A stretch of DNA of 48,099 nt from JAFGCY01 sp964609245 (lineage in GTDB: Bacteria > 4484-113 > JAFGCY01). Under the pieces are notes generated by a model. It saw only the letters and a program-made list of their open reading frames with translations, was not told the DNA's origin and searched no databases. This document shows positions 24,378 to 31,057 of this stretch, piece after piece (position 1 is the stretch's first letter; every line of letters starts with the position of its first letter). The translations under genes were made by a program, and so were the position numbers. The stretch covers positions 1 through 48,099 of the forward strand of contig CAZSSB010000021.1 in the NCBI GenBank assembly GCA_964609245.1, given 5' to 3'.

Positions 24378-25853
24378 ATGTCTGAAGCGAAACCGGTCCG
24401 TCTCCGATTCGCCCCGTCACCAACGGGCTACCTGCACACCGGCGGCGCCCGCACTGCGCTGTTCAACTGGCTGTGGGCCCGGCAGTGCGGCGGTCGGTTC
24501 ATTCTGCGCATCGAGGACACCGACGAGCAGCGCAGCACGGAGGAATCGACGCGCGCGATCCTGGACGGCCTTCAGTGGCTGGGCCTCGACTGGGATGAGG
24601 GACCGGATCCCGCCCCGGAGCGATTCGGCGAGTCGCTCGGTCCGCATGGCCCCTATTTCCAGAGCCGGCGCAGCGACCGGCATCGCCGGCTGCTTGAGCG
24701 TCTGCTGGCCGAGGGCAAGGCCTTCTACTGCCCGGCCAGCGCGGAGGAGATGATGACAGCGGACGGCAGCAAGCGGCTGCTCTCGCCCTGGCGCGATCTC
24801 AGCTCCGCCGAGCAGCGGACGCGGCTGGACGAGGCGGACGGCCGCCTGCCGATACGCTTCAGATGCCCGCTGGGCGAGGAGGTGGCCTGGGACGACGCCG
24901 TGCGGGGCCCGGTGCGCTTTCAAAGCGACGAGATCGGCGACTTCATCTTCGTCAAGAGCGACGGGCAGCCGCTCTACAACTTCGCGGCCGTCTGCGATGA
25001 CGCGGAGATGCAGATCACACACGTGCTGCGCGGCGAGGACCATATCAGCAACACGCCCAAGCAGATCCTGCTCTACCGCGCGCTGGGCCTCACCCCTCCG
25101 ATCTTCGGCCACGCGCCGCTGATCGTCGGGATGGATCGCGCGCGTCTCAGCAAGCGCCACGGCGCGACGCAGGTGGGCGCCTACCGCGAGTTGGGGGTGC
25201 TGCCCGAGGCGCTGGTCAATTTCCTGCTGTTGATCGGCTGGGCGCCCAAGGACAACAAGGAGCTGTTCAGCCGTGATGAGATGATCGAGTACTTCAATCC
25301 GGCGGACATCGGCAAAAGCGCCGGCGCGTTCAACATCGAGAAGCTCCATCACTTCAACGGCCTCTACATTCGGGCGCTGACCCCCGCGCAGTTCGTCGAG
25401 CGCCTCAGACCCTACCTGCCGGCGGGCTGGATCGAGCATCGCGGGGAGGAGTACGCCCAGGCGGCGCTGGCGCTGTACCAGGACAAGGTTGTGCTGCTCA
25501 GCGAGATCGAGCAGCACGCCTGGTACTTCTTCCGCGAGCCGGCGGAGGCCGACCTGAGCGAGCAGAGCGTGGCGAAGTTCCTGACCGGCAACGAGCACGC
25601 CCCGCGGATTCTGAGCACGCTGATTGCGGCCTACACATCGATTGCAGACGAGCAGTGGGACGAGCAGCACCTGGCGCCGCCGGTCGAGGCGCTGTGCGAG
25701 GAGCTGGGGGTCGGCAAAGGCAAGGTGATGCAGCCCGTGCGCGTGGCGCTCACCGGTGACAAGATCAGCCCGGGGTTCTTCGACCTGGTGGGTGTCCTGG
25801 GCAAGCGGACTGTCCTCGACAGACTCGGCAGGTGGAGCAGCCGGCTGGCCTAG
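24378..25853 (+). CDS. gltX: Glutamyl-tRNA synthetase
   Basis: GltX charges tRNA-Glu, and in many bacteria tRNA-Gln as well. The 491-residue product has the class I motif in its Glx form, FAPSPTGYLHTGGARTALFN (HIGH as LHTG), then FILRIEDTDEQRS. ADGSKRLLSPWRD takes the position of the Cys-rich connector and lacks the zinc-binding Cys cluster. The KMSKS counterpart is LSKRHGA. The anticodon-binding C-terminus ends in VRVALTGDKISPG. All parts are present and it should be active. gatCAB is not in the window, so discriminating or non-discriminating use is open. The gene is leaderless and divergent from the dockerin protease. Confidence 0.96.
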   Translation: MSEAKPVRLRFAPSPTGYLHTGGARTALFNWLWARQCGGRFILRIEDTDEQRSTEESTRAILDGLQWLGLDWDEGPDPAPERFGESLGPHGPYFQSRRSDRHRRLLERLLAEGKAFYCPASAEEMMTADGSKRLLSPWRDLSSAEQRTRLDEADGRLPIRFRCPLGEEVAWDDAVRGPVRFQSDEIGDFIFVKSDGQPLYNFAAVCDDAEMQITHVLRGEDHISNTPKQILLYRALGLTPPIFGHAPLIVGMDRARLSKRHGATQVGAYRELGVLPEALVNFLLLIGWAPKDNKELFSRDEMIEYFNPADIGKSAGAFNIEKLHHFNGLYIRALTPAQFVERLRPYLPAGWIEHRGEEYAQAALALYQDKVVLLSEIEQHAWYFFREPAEADLSEQSVAKFLTGNEHAPRILSTLIAAYTSIADEQWDEQHLAPPVEALCEELGVGKGKVMQPVRVALTGDKISPGFFDLVGVLGKRTVLDRLGRWSSRLA

Positions 25854-25875
25854 GCGGCGCGACGGGTTTGCGCTG

Positions 25876-25881
25876 TATAAT
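25876..25881 (+). promoter_or_regulatory. -10 box TATAAT, leaderless start of the acylphosphatase gene
   Basis: TATAAT ends only five bases before the ATG at 25887 (spacer CCTCC). This is the tightest spacing in the window. Confidence 0.75.
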
Positions 25882-25886
25882 CCTCC

Positions 25887-26243
25887 ATGGCTGCGTCGCC
25901 GGATGCGGCGCGGGTGATGCTGATGGCGGGCAAGGTTCACACCTGGGAGATTCGGGCCTCGGGCCGGGTGCAGGGCGTGTCCTATCGGTTCTACGCCGTG
26001 CAGAAGGCCCGGCAGCTGGGTGTGACCGGCTGGGTGCGCAACGAGCGTGACGGTGCCGTGCGCGGGGTGCTGCAGCACGCCGACGCGGACGTGCTTAGCC
26101 ACATGGTGCGGCTGCTGCGCGAAGGGCCGCCGGCGGCGAGAGTCGACGAGTTCGAGACCACGCATACCAGCACCGAGGAGCGCTTCCAGAGCTTCGAGGT
26201 CCGTCACCTCAGCCCCTGGCGCGAGCGGCACTCCGGGCCCTGA
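25887..26243 (+). CDS. acyP: Acylphosphatase
   Basis: This small enzyme hydrolyses acyl phosphates. The core is recognisable by GRVQGVSYRFYAVQKA with the catalytic Arg and by GVTGWVRNERDGAV with the catalytic Asn; both residues are kept. At 118 residues it is longer than the usual 90. About 18 extra residues precede the first strand (MAASPDAARVMLMAGKVH) and about ten follow the end. An in-frame ATG closer to the core (MAGKVHTWEI) could be the true start, but the -10 box at 25876-25881 argues for 25887. It lies 33 bases behind gltX yet has its own promoter. Confidence 0.9.
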   Translation: MAASPDAARVMLMAGKVHTWEIRASGRVQGVSYRFYAVQKARQLGVTGWVRNERDGAVRGVLQHADADVLSHMVRLLREGPPAARVDEFETTHTSTEERFQSFEVRHLSPWRERHSGP

Positions 26244-26274
26244 GGCGCGGGCGCGCCGCGAGCCAGTGGCAGAA

Positions 26275-26298
26275 GCCGGAGCCTGATGCGGCTCCGGC
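26275..26298. terminator. Hairpin between convergent acylphosphatase and Cys-rich genes
   Basis: GCCGGAGCC (26275-26283), a six-base loop and GGCTCCGGC (26290-26298) form a perfect nine-pair stem between two convergent genes. There is no T run on the plus strand (TCGATTCC follows), so it may act as a barrier shared by both strands rather than a classical intrinsic terminator. Confidence 0.5.
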
Positions 26299-26326
26299 TC
26301 GATTCCAGTCCTTGTTAAATGCGGTG

Positions 26327-26668
26327 CTAGGCGCTGCTGCGGCTGCGGCCGTTGCGGTCGAACTCGCCCGTGCTCTCGGGGCAGGCATCCGGATACTCGC
26401 AGACCGGCGCGGGGCAGCACTTGCTGGGCGGCTCGGGGCACGGCGGCGGTGTGCAGACCACGGGGCAGCACGGCTGGCAGGGATTGCAGCACGGGTCGCA
26501 CACGGGCTTGCACGGATCGCAGCAGCGGTCCACGCAGCGGTCGCAGACGTTCCAGACGTGGAACGCCTGGTAGTAGGTCTCGTTGAAGTCCCCGTCAGCA
26601 GCCTGGGCAATGCCGGCGACCAGACAAGCGGCCGCTACCAGCATTGTCACGATCATTGCTTTGCGCAT
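26327..26668 (-). CDS. Cysteine-rich exported protein (small)
   Basis: This is a 113-residue protein with a signal peptide (MIVTMLVAAACLVAGIAQA). The mature part holds 17 Cys, mostly in CDPC, CKPVC, CNPC and CC pairs, followed by Pro-rich spacers, and ends in a charged tail (FDRNGRSRSSA). The spacing mirrors the larger neighbour at 26756-27532 but is less regular. GGAGGGTGAG sits directly before the ATG. Possible roles are metal binding or a disulfide-linked surface layer; the sequence cannot decide. The Cys and Pro content is like spore-coat and cuticle proteins in other organisms, but I see no homology. The two genes are 87 bases apart, on the same strand, and probably share transcription. 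Confidence 0.75.
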   Translation of the reverse strand: MRKAMIVTMLVAAACLVAGIAQAADGDFNETYYQAFHVWNVCDRCVDRCCDPCKPVCDPCCNPCQPCCPVVCTPPPCPEPPSKCCPAPVCEYPDACPESTGEFDRNGRSRSSA

Positions 26669-26755
26669 CTCACCCTCCAGGGCTTACGTCCTTTCTCACA
26701 CTACTGACGCGCGCCACATCGGGTGGCGGGCGCCGTCGCTCGGCGCTGAGCCGGG

Positions 26756-27532
26756 CTAGTCTTCGTCCTCAAGATAGATGTTGCCGTCGCCGTTCTCGTT
26801 GAACCACCAGGGGATCACCCGCGGGCGCTCGATCTCGCGGCAGACTGTCTCGTAGACGTACTTGACCTTGGTCCTGCACGGGTCGCAGGGATCGCAGATC
26901 TCGACGCACTTGCAGACGGTCTCGCAGGTCACGCAGCAAGTCTTGCACGGCATGTAAGTGCCGCAACAGCCGGTGTCGCAGAGCATGCCGTCGCCCGGCC
27001 AGCAGGCCTCGTACGGGTGCTTGTAGGTCCTGCAGCACGGATCGCAGTTGGGCTTGCAGGGATCGCACTTGGGCTTGCAGGGATCACAGCATGGATCGCA
27101 CTTGGGCTTGCACGGCCTGGTGCAGGTATCCTGCTTGCACTTCGGCTTGCAGGGATTGCAGCACGGGTCGCACTTGGGCTTGCAGACCGGCTTGCACGGA
27201 TCGCACTTCGGCTTGCATGGCCTGGTGCAGGTGTCCTGCTTGCACTTGGGCTTGCAGACCGGCTTGCACGGATCGCACTTCGGCTTGCAGACCGGCTTGC
27301 ACGGGTCGCACTTGGGCTTGCAGACCGGCTTGCACGGGTCGCACTTGGGCTTGCAGACCGGCTTGCACGGATCGCACTTCGGCTTACATGGATCGCACTT
27401 CGGCTTGCACGGCGTGGTGCAAGTGTCCTGTTTACATTTCGGCTTGCAGCAGTCGCCCGCGTAGGCGACGCTGGCCCCGGCGAAACACCCCAGTGCCAGC
27501 ACAAACAGCGCGGCAATAACTAGCTTCCGCAT
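26756..27532 (-). CDS. Cysteine-rich exported repeat protein (CKPKC/CDPC)
   Basis: The start is at 27532 (MRKLVIAALFVLALG), preceded by GGAGGGTGGA; the frame opens earlier at 27595 without support. A signal peptide ends at VAYA. The 258-residue precursor contains about 55 Cys, close to a quarter of the mature protein. Residues 28-165 are built from CKPKCDP, CKPVC and CKQDTC-T[TR]P units, including four 33-bp DNA copies in tandem (27250-27381). The later third has wider-spaced Cys with Tyr and Trp, then a hydrophobic end VIPWWFNENGDGNIYLEDED that is acidic. It is probably a surface protein stabilised by disulfides or a metal sink. A related CKPKCKPKCGGC tail ends the protein at 41349-42110. 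Confidence 0.8.
   Translation of the reverse strand: MRKLVIAALFVLALGCFAGASVAYAGDCCKPKCKQDTCTTPCKPKCDPCKPKCDPCKPVCKPKCDPCKPVCKPKCDPCKPVCKPKCDPCKPVCKPKCKQDTCTRPCKPKCDPCKPVCKPKCDPCCNPCKPKCKQDTCTRPCKPKCDPCCDPCKPKCDPCKPNCDPCCRTYKHPYEACWPGDGMLCDTGCCGTYMPCKTCCVTCETVCKCVEICDPCDPCRTKVKYVYETVCREIERPRVIPWWFNENGDGNIYLEDED
27250..27381 (-). repeat. Four 33-bp tandem copies inside the Cys-rich gene
   Basis: Four copies of a 33-bp unit start at 27250, 27283, 27316 and 27349. They encode CKPVCKPKCDP in the minus strand and differ from each other at only two or three positions. Such arrays can change copy number by slippage without breaking the frame. Confidence 0.8.
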
Positions 27533-27565
27533 TCCACCCTCCACAGGGTTAGGCTTGGTCGAGCA

Positions 27566-27571
27566 ATTATA
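27566..27571 (-). promoter_or_regulatory. -10 box TATAAT (minus strand) of the Cys-rich pair
   Basis: TATAAT on the minus strand lies 34 bases from the ATG at 27532; a TTGCCC about 18 bases further upstream is the best -35 candidate. It stands back to back with the promoter of the 27685 gene. Confidence 0.55.
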
Positions 27572-27646
27572 CACGGTGCTGCTGGCAATGGGCAAGTATC
27601 CACAATCTGTCCACAGTTAAATCGGGGTGTGATTATTCCGCACTGG

Positions 27647-27652
27647 TAGAAT
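27647..27652 (+). promoter_or_regulatory. -10 box TAGAAT of the 27685 operon
   Basis: TAGAAT lies 33 bases before the ATG at 27685. The leader carries GCGAGGTGG, a good ribosome site, as for other exported proteins here. Confidence 0.6.
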
Positions 27653-27684
27653 CAAGTCGTTGCAGATCACAGCGAGGTGGCGAC

Positions 27685-28299
27685 ATGCGTTTGGTTATTG
27701 CAGTCCTGATGTGCGTTGCGCTGGCCAGCGGCACCGCGTACGCGCAGGATGGCGCGGGGCGCGGCGGGCCTAACATGCTGGCGCGGCTGCTGGGCGGCCT
27801 GCTGGAGAAGGCCGGCGCGACGCTCAGCGGCGACGACAACGAGCTTGAGCCGATCATCGTCGACGGCACGGGCAACGAGGTGATCAGGATCGATGAGCTC
27901 GTCCTCAACATCAATATCGGGGACGTCTCCTTCACGCGCGAGGGCGGCGGGATGACGATGGACGGCCCCTGGCGCGAGCGGATGCGCGAGATGTTCGAGC
28001 GGCGGCGCATGGATGAGGGGATGCACGGCATGCGCGGGCCGCATCCGCCGGTGCCGACCCCCACGTATCCGCCGGGGATGGGGGCGATGCCGCCGGAGCA
28101 GCCGGGGCCGCGGGGTTTCCGCGACCGGCCGGAGTTGCGCCCGGAGCTGCTGGAGATGATGATGAACATCCCGCCCGAGGTCGAGCCGGAGTTCGTCGGC
28201 TGGATGATGCACGTCGGCCAGCTGGCCTGGGAGTATCCCGAGTTTCGCGAGCGGCTGGAGGAACTGGTGATGCGAGCCGAGGAGCGTCTTGGGCGCTGA
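27685..28299 (+). CDS. Secreted protein of unknown function, first gene of a three-gene overlap operon
   Basis: The 204-residue protein has a signal peptide (VIAVLMCVALASGTAYA). A short N-terminal region (NMLARLLGGLLEKAGATL) is followed by a strand-rich middle (EPIIVDGTGNEVIRIDELVL). A Met- and Pro-rich linker comes next (PPVPTPTYPPGMGAMPP) and the end is a charged helix with many Glu, Arg and Met. No family or active-site motif is visible. GAGGTGG lies five bases before the ATG. Its last 11 bases overlap the start of the cytidine deaminase gene, so translation is probably coupled, even though one product is exported and the next is cytosolic. Confidence 0.7.
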   Translation: MRLVIAVLMCVALASGTAYAQDGAGRGGPNMLARLLGGLLEKAGATLSGDDNELEPIIVDGTGNEVIRIDELVLNINIGDVSFTREGGGMTMDGPWRERMREMFERRRMDEGMHGMRGPHPPVPTPTYPPGMGAMPPEQPGPRGFRDRPELRPELLEMMMNIPPEVEPEFVGWMMHVGQLAWEYPEFRERLEELVMRAEERLGR

Positions 28300-28705
28300 C
28301 GGGATTCCGCCCGCGGGTGACGCCCAGCTGCTGGCCGCGGCGCGGGCCGTGCGCGAGCGCGCCTACTGCCCGCACTCGGGCTTCGCGGTCGGCGCCGCGG
28401 TGCGCACCGTCGCGGGGGACGTTTTCACCGGCGTCAACGTGGAGAACGCCAGCTACGGGCTGACCATCTGCGCCGAACGGAGCGCCGTGGCGGCTGCGGT
28501 GGCGGCCGGGATGCGGCCGGGCCAGCTGGCGGCGGTGGCGCTCGTGGCGGATGCGGACCAGCCGGTCACGCCCTGCGGCGCCTGCCGTCAGGTGATCGCC
28601 GAGTTCGCCGCACCCGACTGCCGGATCGTCAGCGGGCTGGTGCGCGGCGAGGCCGTCAGGGTCTGGAGCCTGCCTGAGCTGCTGCCGGAGGGGTTTACGC
28701 TGTGA
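28289..28705 (+). CDS. cdd: Cytidine deaminase
   Basis: Cdd converts cytidine and deoxycytidine to uridine forms in pyrimidine salvage. The 138-residue, homotetramer-type enzyme shows CPHSGFAVGAAV, then NVENASYGLTICAERSAV with zinc ligand Cys61 and catalytic Glu63, and PCGACRQ with zinc ligands Cys96 and Cys99. All key residues are intact. The frame starts with TTG at 28289, behind GAGGAG, and I see no better ATG or GTG before the first family motif. It overlaps the secreted-protein gene by 11 bases and its TGA overlaps the GTG of the methyltransferase by four. Confidence 0.93.
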   Translation: MGADGIPPAGDAQLLAAARAVRERAYCPHSGFAVGAAVRTVAGDVFTGVNVENASYGLTICAERSAVAAAVAAGMRPGQLAAVALVADADQPVTPCGACRQVIAEFAAPDCRIVSGLVRGEAVRVWSLPELLPEGFTL

Positions 28706-29631
28706 CGGGCCAGGCGGCGGCCGAGAGCAGCGCGGCGCAGTATGCGATCTTCGAAGGGGATCCCGCGCACGGCCGGCGGCTGACGCTGCACCATGAGCGC
28801 GGCTGCGACTGCAAGCCCAGCCACCTGTGCTGCCTGACGGCCAAGGAGTGGCTGAAGCGGCAGGTCGGCGTCTGGCAGTTCTACTACGAAGGCCGCGACA
28901 TCCGCGACAAGCAGCTGCACCCCGCGACGTTTCCCATCGCGCTGGCGCGGCAGGTGATCGAGCTGTTCAGCCATCGCGGCGAGCTGGTGCTCGATCCGTT
29001 CGTCGGCAGCGGCACCACGCTGGTCGCCGCCCAGGACTGCGGGCGAAACGCCGCCGGCTTCGACCTGCAGCGCGACTACGTTCAGCTCAGCGCGGAGCGG
29101 CTGACGGCGGGTGAGCCCCTTGGCGGCGCCCGCCAGCTGGCGATTGAGGACGACGCGCGCGCCGTTCCCGCGTATCTTGCGCCGGAGAGCGTCGCCCTGA
29201 TCTGGACCAGCCCGCCCTATGCCAACCTGCTCAACCGCCAGCGCAAGAACAAGTCGCGGCGCGATCGTGCCAACGAGCAGCTGGGCAAGGTGGAGCAGTA
29301 CAGCCAGGACCCGCGCGATCTGGGCACCCTGGCGCTGGAGGAGTACACGGAGCAGATGGGGCGGATCTTCGAGGGCCTGCTGCCGCTGCTGAGGCCCAAA
29401 GGCCACTGCGTGGTCAACGTGCCCGACATGTGGTGGGAGAACCAGCGGATCACCATTCACGTGTCCCTGATCGAGGAGCTCAGGCGGCGCGGCTTCGAGC
29501 TGCGCAACATCATCATCTGGGACCGCACCAATATCGTCAACCGCATGGGCATCTTCGGCTGGCCCAGCAACTACATCACGATGGGCGTGACCTTCGAGTA
29601 TCTGCTCGACTTCTGGCGGCCGCCGGAGTAG
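28702..29631 (+). CDS. Orphan N4/N6 DNA methyltransferase with FxGxG before SPPY
   Basis: The 309-residue protein carries the two hallmarks of amino-methyltransferases: DPFVGSGTT (98-106, S-adenosylmethionine site) and TSPPY (169-173, catalytic). The SAM site comes first and is preceded by an HPATFPIALARQVI helix that is normally at the C-terminal end of beta-class enzymes. The order is thus the reverse of that class. A Cys cluster at 35-44 (CDCKPSHLCC) could bind zinc. The end (NRMGIFGWPSNYITMGVTFEYLL) resembles the family's final motif. No restriction gene is adjacent, so it is an orphan, perhaps regulatory or protective. It starts with GTG in a four-base overlap with cdd. Confidence 0.85.
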   Translation: MTGQAAAESSAAQYAIFEGDPAHGRRLTLHHERGCDCKPSHLCCLTAKEWLKRQVGVWQFYYEGRDIRDKQLHPATFPIALARQVIELFSHRGELVLDPFVGSGTTLVAAQDCGRNAAGFDLQRDYVQLSAERLTAGEPLGGARQLAIEDDARAVPAYLAPESVALIWTSPPYANLLNRQRKNKSRRDRANEQLGKVEQYSQDPRDLGTLALEEYTEQMGRIFEGLLPLLRPKGHCVVNVPDMWWENQRITIHVSLIEELRRRGFELRNIIIWDRTNIVNRMGIFGWPSNYITMGVTFEYLLDFWRPPE

Positions 29632-29651
29632 GGCCGGTCGCTGCCCGCTGC

Positions 29652-29657
29652 TAGAAT
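29652..29657 (+). promoter_or_regulatory. -10 box TAGAAT, leaderless start of the 29665 gene
   Basis: TAGAAT ends seven bases before the ATG at 29665 (spacer CGCCGCG). Confidence 0.7.
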
Positions 29658-29664
29658 CGCCGCG

Positions 29665-30192
29665 ATGGACGGTGACGCGCGGCAGGCTCAGGGCGACGCC
29701 CAGCTCAGTTGGTCGGTGAGTCCCTGGGCCGTCAACTGGCGGCGGCCGGCGGCGGCGCTGGCGCTGTGCGTGTTCGTCGCGCTGCTGGGCGGCTTCGCCT
29801 TCACCTATCCCAACTACTCGGCTGAGGGGCTGTCGGCGGCCGAGCTGGCGGCGCGCGACAACTGGTGGATCAGCATGATCGGCTGGAGTGCCCTGGGTCT
29901 GCTGCTGATGGTGGGTATGACGTGGACGATCTACCTGCCGGTGCACTACAAGCTTGATGCCGACGGTGTAACGACGCGCTTCCTGGGCGTGGGTCAGCAG
30001 CGCGCCTGGGCGCACTACCGCAACTACTACGTCCACGACACCGGCGTGCACCTGACCACCATGCCGAAGCCCTCGCGGCTCGACGCCTTCCGCGGCCACT
30101 TTCTGCAGTACGCGGGCAACCGCGACGAGGTGGTGGCATTCATCGAGCGGCACCTGACGCTGCGCGGGGTGCCCGAAGGCCGCGAGCCTTAA
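29665..30192 (+). CDS. Two-helix membrane protein, PH-like C-terminal domain
   Basis: The 175-residue protein has two membrane helices, about 29-48 (ALALCVFVALLGGFAF) and 70-95 (SMIGWSALGLLLMVGMTWTIYL). A cytosolic domain of about 80 residues follows, with strand-like blocks (YKLDADGVTTRFLGV, HDTGVHLTTMPKPSRL) and a final helix. The strand pattern after the second helix resembles bacterial PH-like (YdbS/YdbT type) membrane proteins, but I am not sure of it. The short N-terminal part ahead of the first helix is hydrophilic. Function is unknown. It is leaderless and followed 49 bases later by another leaderless gene. Confidence 0.7.
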   Translation: MDGDARQAQGDAQLSWSVSPWAVNWRRPAAALALCVFVALLGGFAFTYPNYSAEGLSAAELAARDNWWISMIGWSALGLLLMVGMTWTIYLPVHYKLDADGVTTRFLGVGQQRAWAHYRNYYVHDTGVHLTTMPKPSRLDAFRGHFLQYAGNRDEVVAFIERHLTLRGVPEGREP

Positions 30193-30229
30193 GCCTCAAA
30201 GGCCCGGCGGGTGGCTCCATCCTTGATGC

Positions 30230-30235
30230 TAAACT
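30230..30235 (+). promoter_or_regulatory. -10-like box TAAACT, leaderless start of the 30242 gene
   Basis: TAAACT ends six bases before the ATG at 30242 (spacer GCCCCC). It fits the spacing of the other leaderless starts, although TAAACT is a weaker box. Confidence 0.55.
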
Positions 30236-30241
30236 GCCCCC

Positions 30242-30952
30242 ATGGCAACGATGAAGAGCACCTTCGCCCGCCTGCAGGGCGTCGATCCGTCGGGTCTGGA
30301 GGCGCTGGCGACGCGCCTGCGCAAGATCGCGTTTTCGATCAACAGCGAGGAGCAGGTGCTGGGGGTTGACGTCGGCGCTGCGCGGCTGACGGTGGAGGTG
30401 GCGGTGCGCCGCGAGCGCGACGTGCCGGTCTTCGACGAGCTGAAGCGCACACTGGGCACCGAGAAGCGCTACGAGTACCGGCGGCTGCTGTTCAGCCTGG
30501 ATGCCAAGGCCGGCATCACCAGCACGCCGGGGGCGCGGCGGGACCTGGCGCTGTTGACCGAACTGCTCAAGCGCGCCGGCGCCGGCGGGGCGGAGCTGAG
30601 CGAGCTGAAGGTGGACGTGCTGGCCTGGGGGCGGGCGCTGCTGAAGATGTACGACACCGCCCAGCTGGGGCAGCTGGTGCTGGACCGCTTCTACGCCGAG
30701 CCCAAACTGATCGGTCGCTTCAGCGCCAAGTCGGTGGACAACCGCATCGACTTCGGCGCGCTTCAGGAGCTGGCGGGCAACCTGCGCTCGCTCAGATTCA
30801 GCTTCTTCTACTACGACGCGCGGCGCACCGTCGAGGCGCGCGCCGACGGCGTGCTGAGCGTCGGCTCGAGCGACGACGAGGAGCTGGAGCACTTCTATGC
30901 GGAGCAATCCGCGCTGCTGCTGAAGCATGCCGGGGCGGCTGAGAAGGAGTAG
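30242..30952 (+). CDS. Cytosolic protein of unknown function
   Basis: The 236-residue protein has no signal peptide or membrane helix. It is charged, with alternating strands and helices: SEEQVLGVDVGAARLTVEVAV at the start, then a helical middle (ELLKRAGAGGAELSELK) and RFSFFYYDARRTVEARADG near the end. The C-terminal helix is acidic and Leu-rich. I see no catalytic triad, metal site or nucleotide loop. It stands alone behind a leaderless -10 box, and a possible hairpin (CCCGC-TTT-GCGGG at 31001-31013) lies behind its stop codon. It could be a conserved protein of this lineage. Confidence 0.7.
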   Translation: MATMKSTFARLQGVDPSGLEALATRLRKIAFSINSEEQVLGVDVGAARLTVEVAVRRERDVPVFDELKRTLGTEKRYEYRRLLFSLDAKAGITSTPGARRDLALLTELLKRAGAGGAELSELKVDVLAWGRALLKMYDTAQLGQLVLDRFYAEPKLIGRFSAKSVDNRIDFGALQELAGNLRSLRFSFFYYDARRTVEARADGVLSVGSSDDEELEHFYAEQSALLLKHAGAAEKE

Positions 30953-31057
30953 CGGCGGTTGTTGCGGGGCGGCTCGGCCGTAAGTTACTATAAAGAGCTA
31001 GCCCGCTTTGCGGGTAGTATTAAGCAGGCTGAGATTAAGCAACACAGGAGTTACTCC

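Noticed and set aside
24417..26513. 698-codon open frame on the minus strand across gltX and acylphosphatase
   Set aside because: It is a shadow frame typical of GC-rich DNA: no family motifs, Arg/Gln-rich composition, and it opposes two certain genes.
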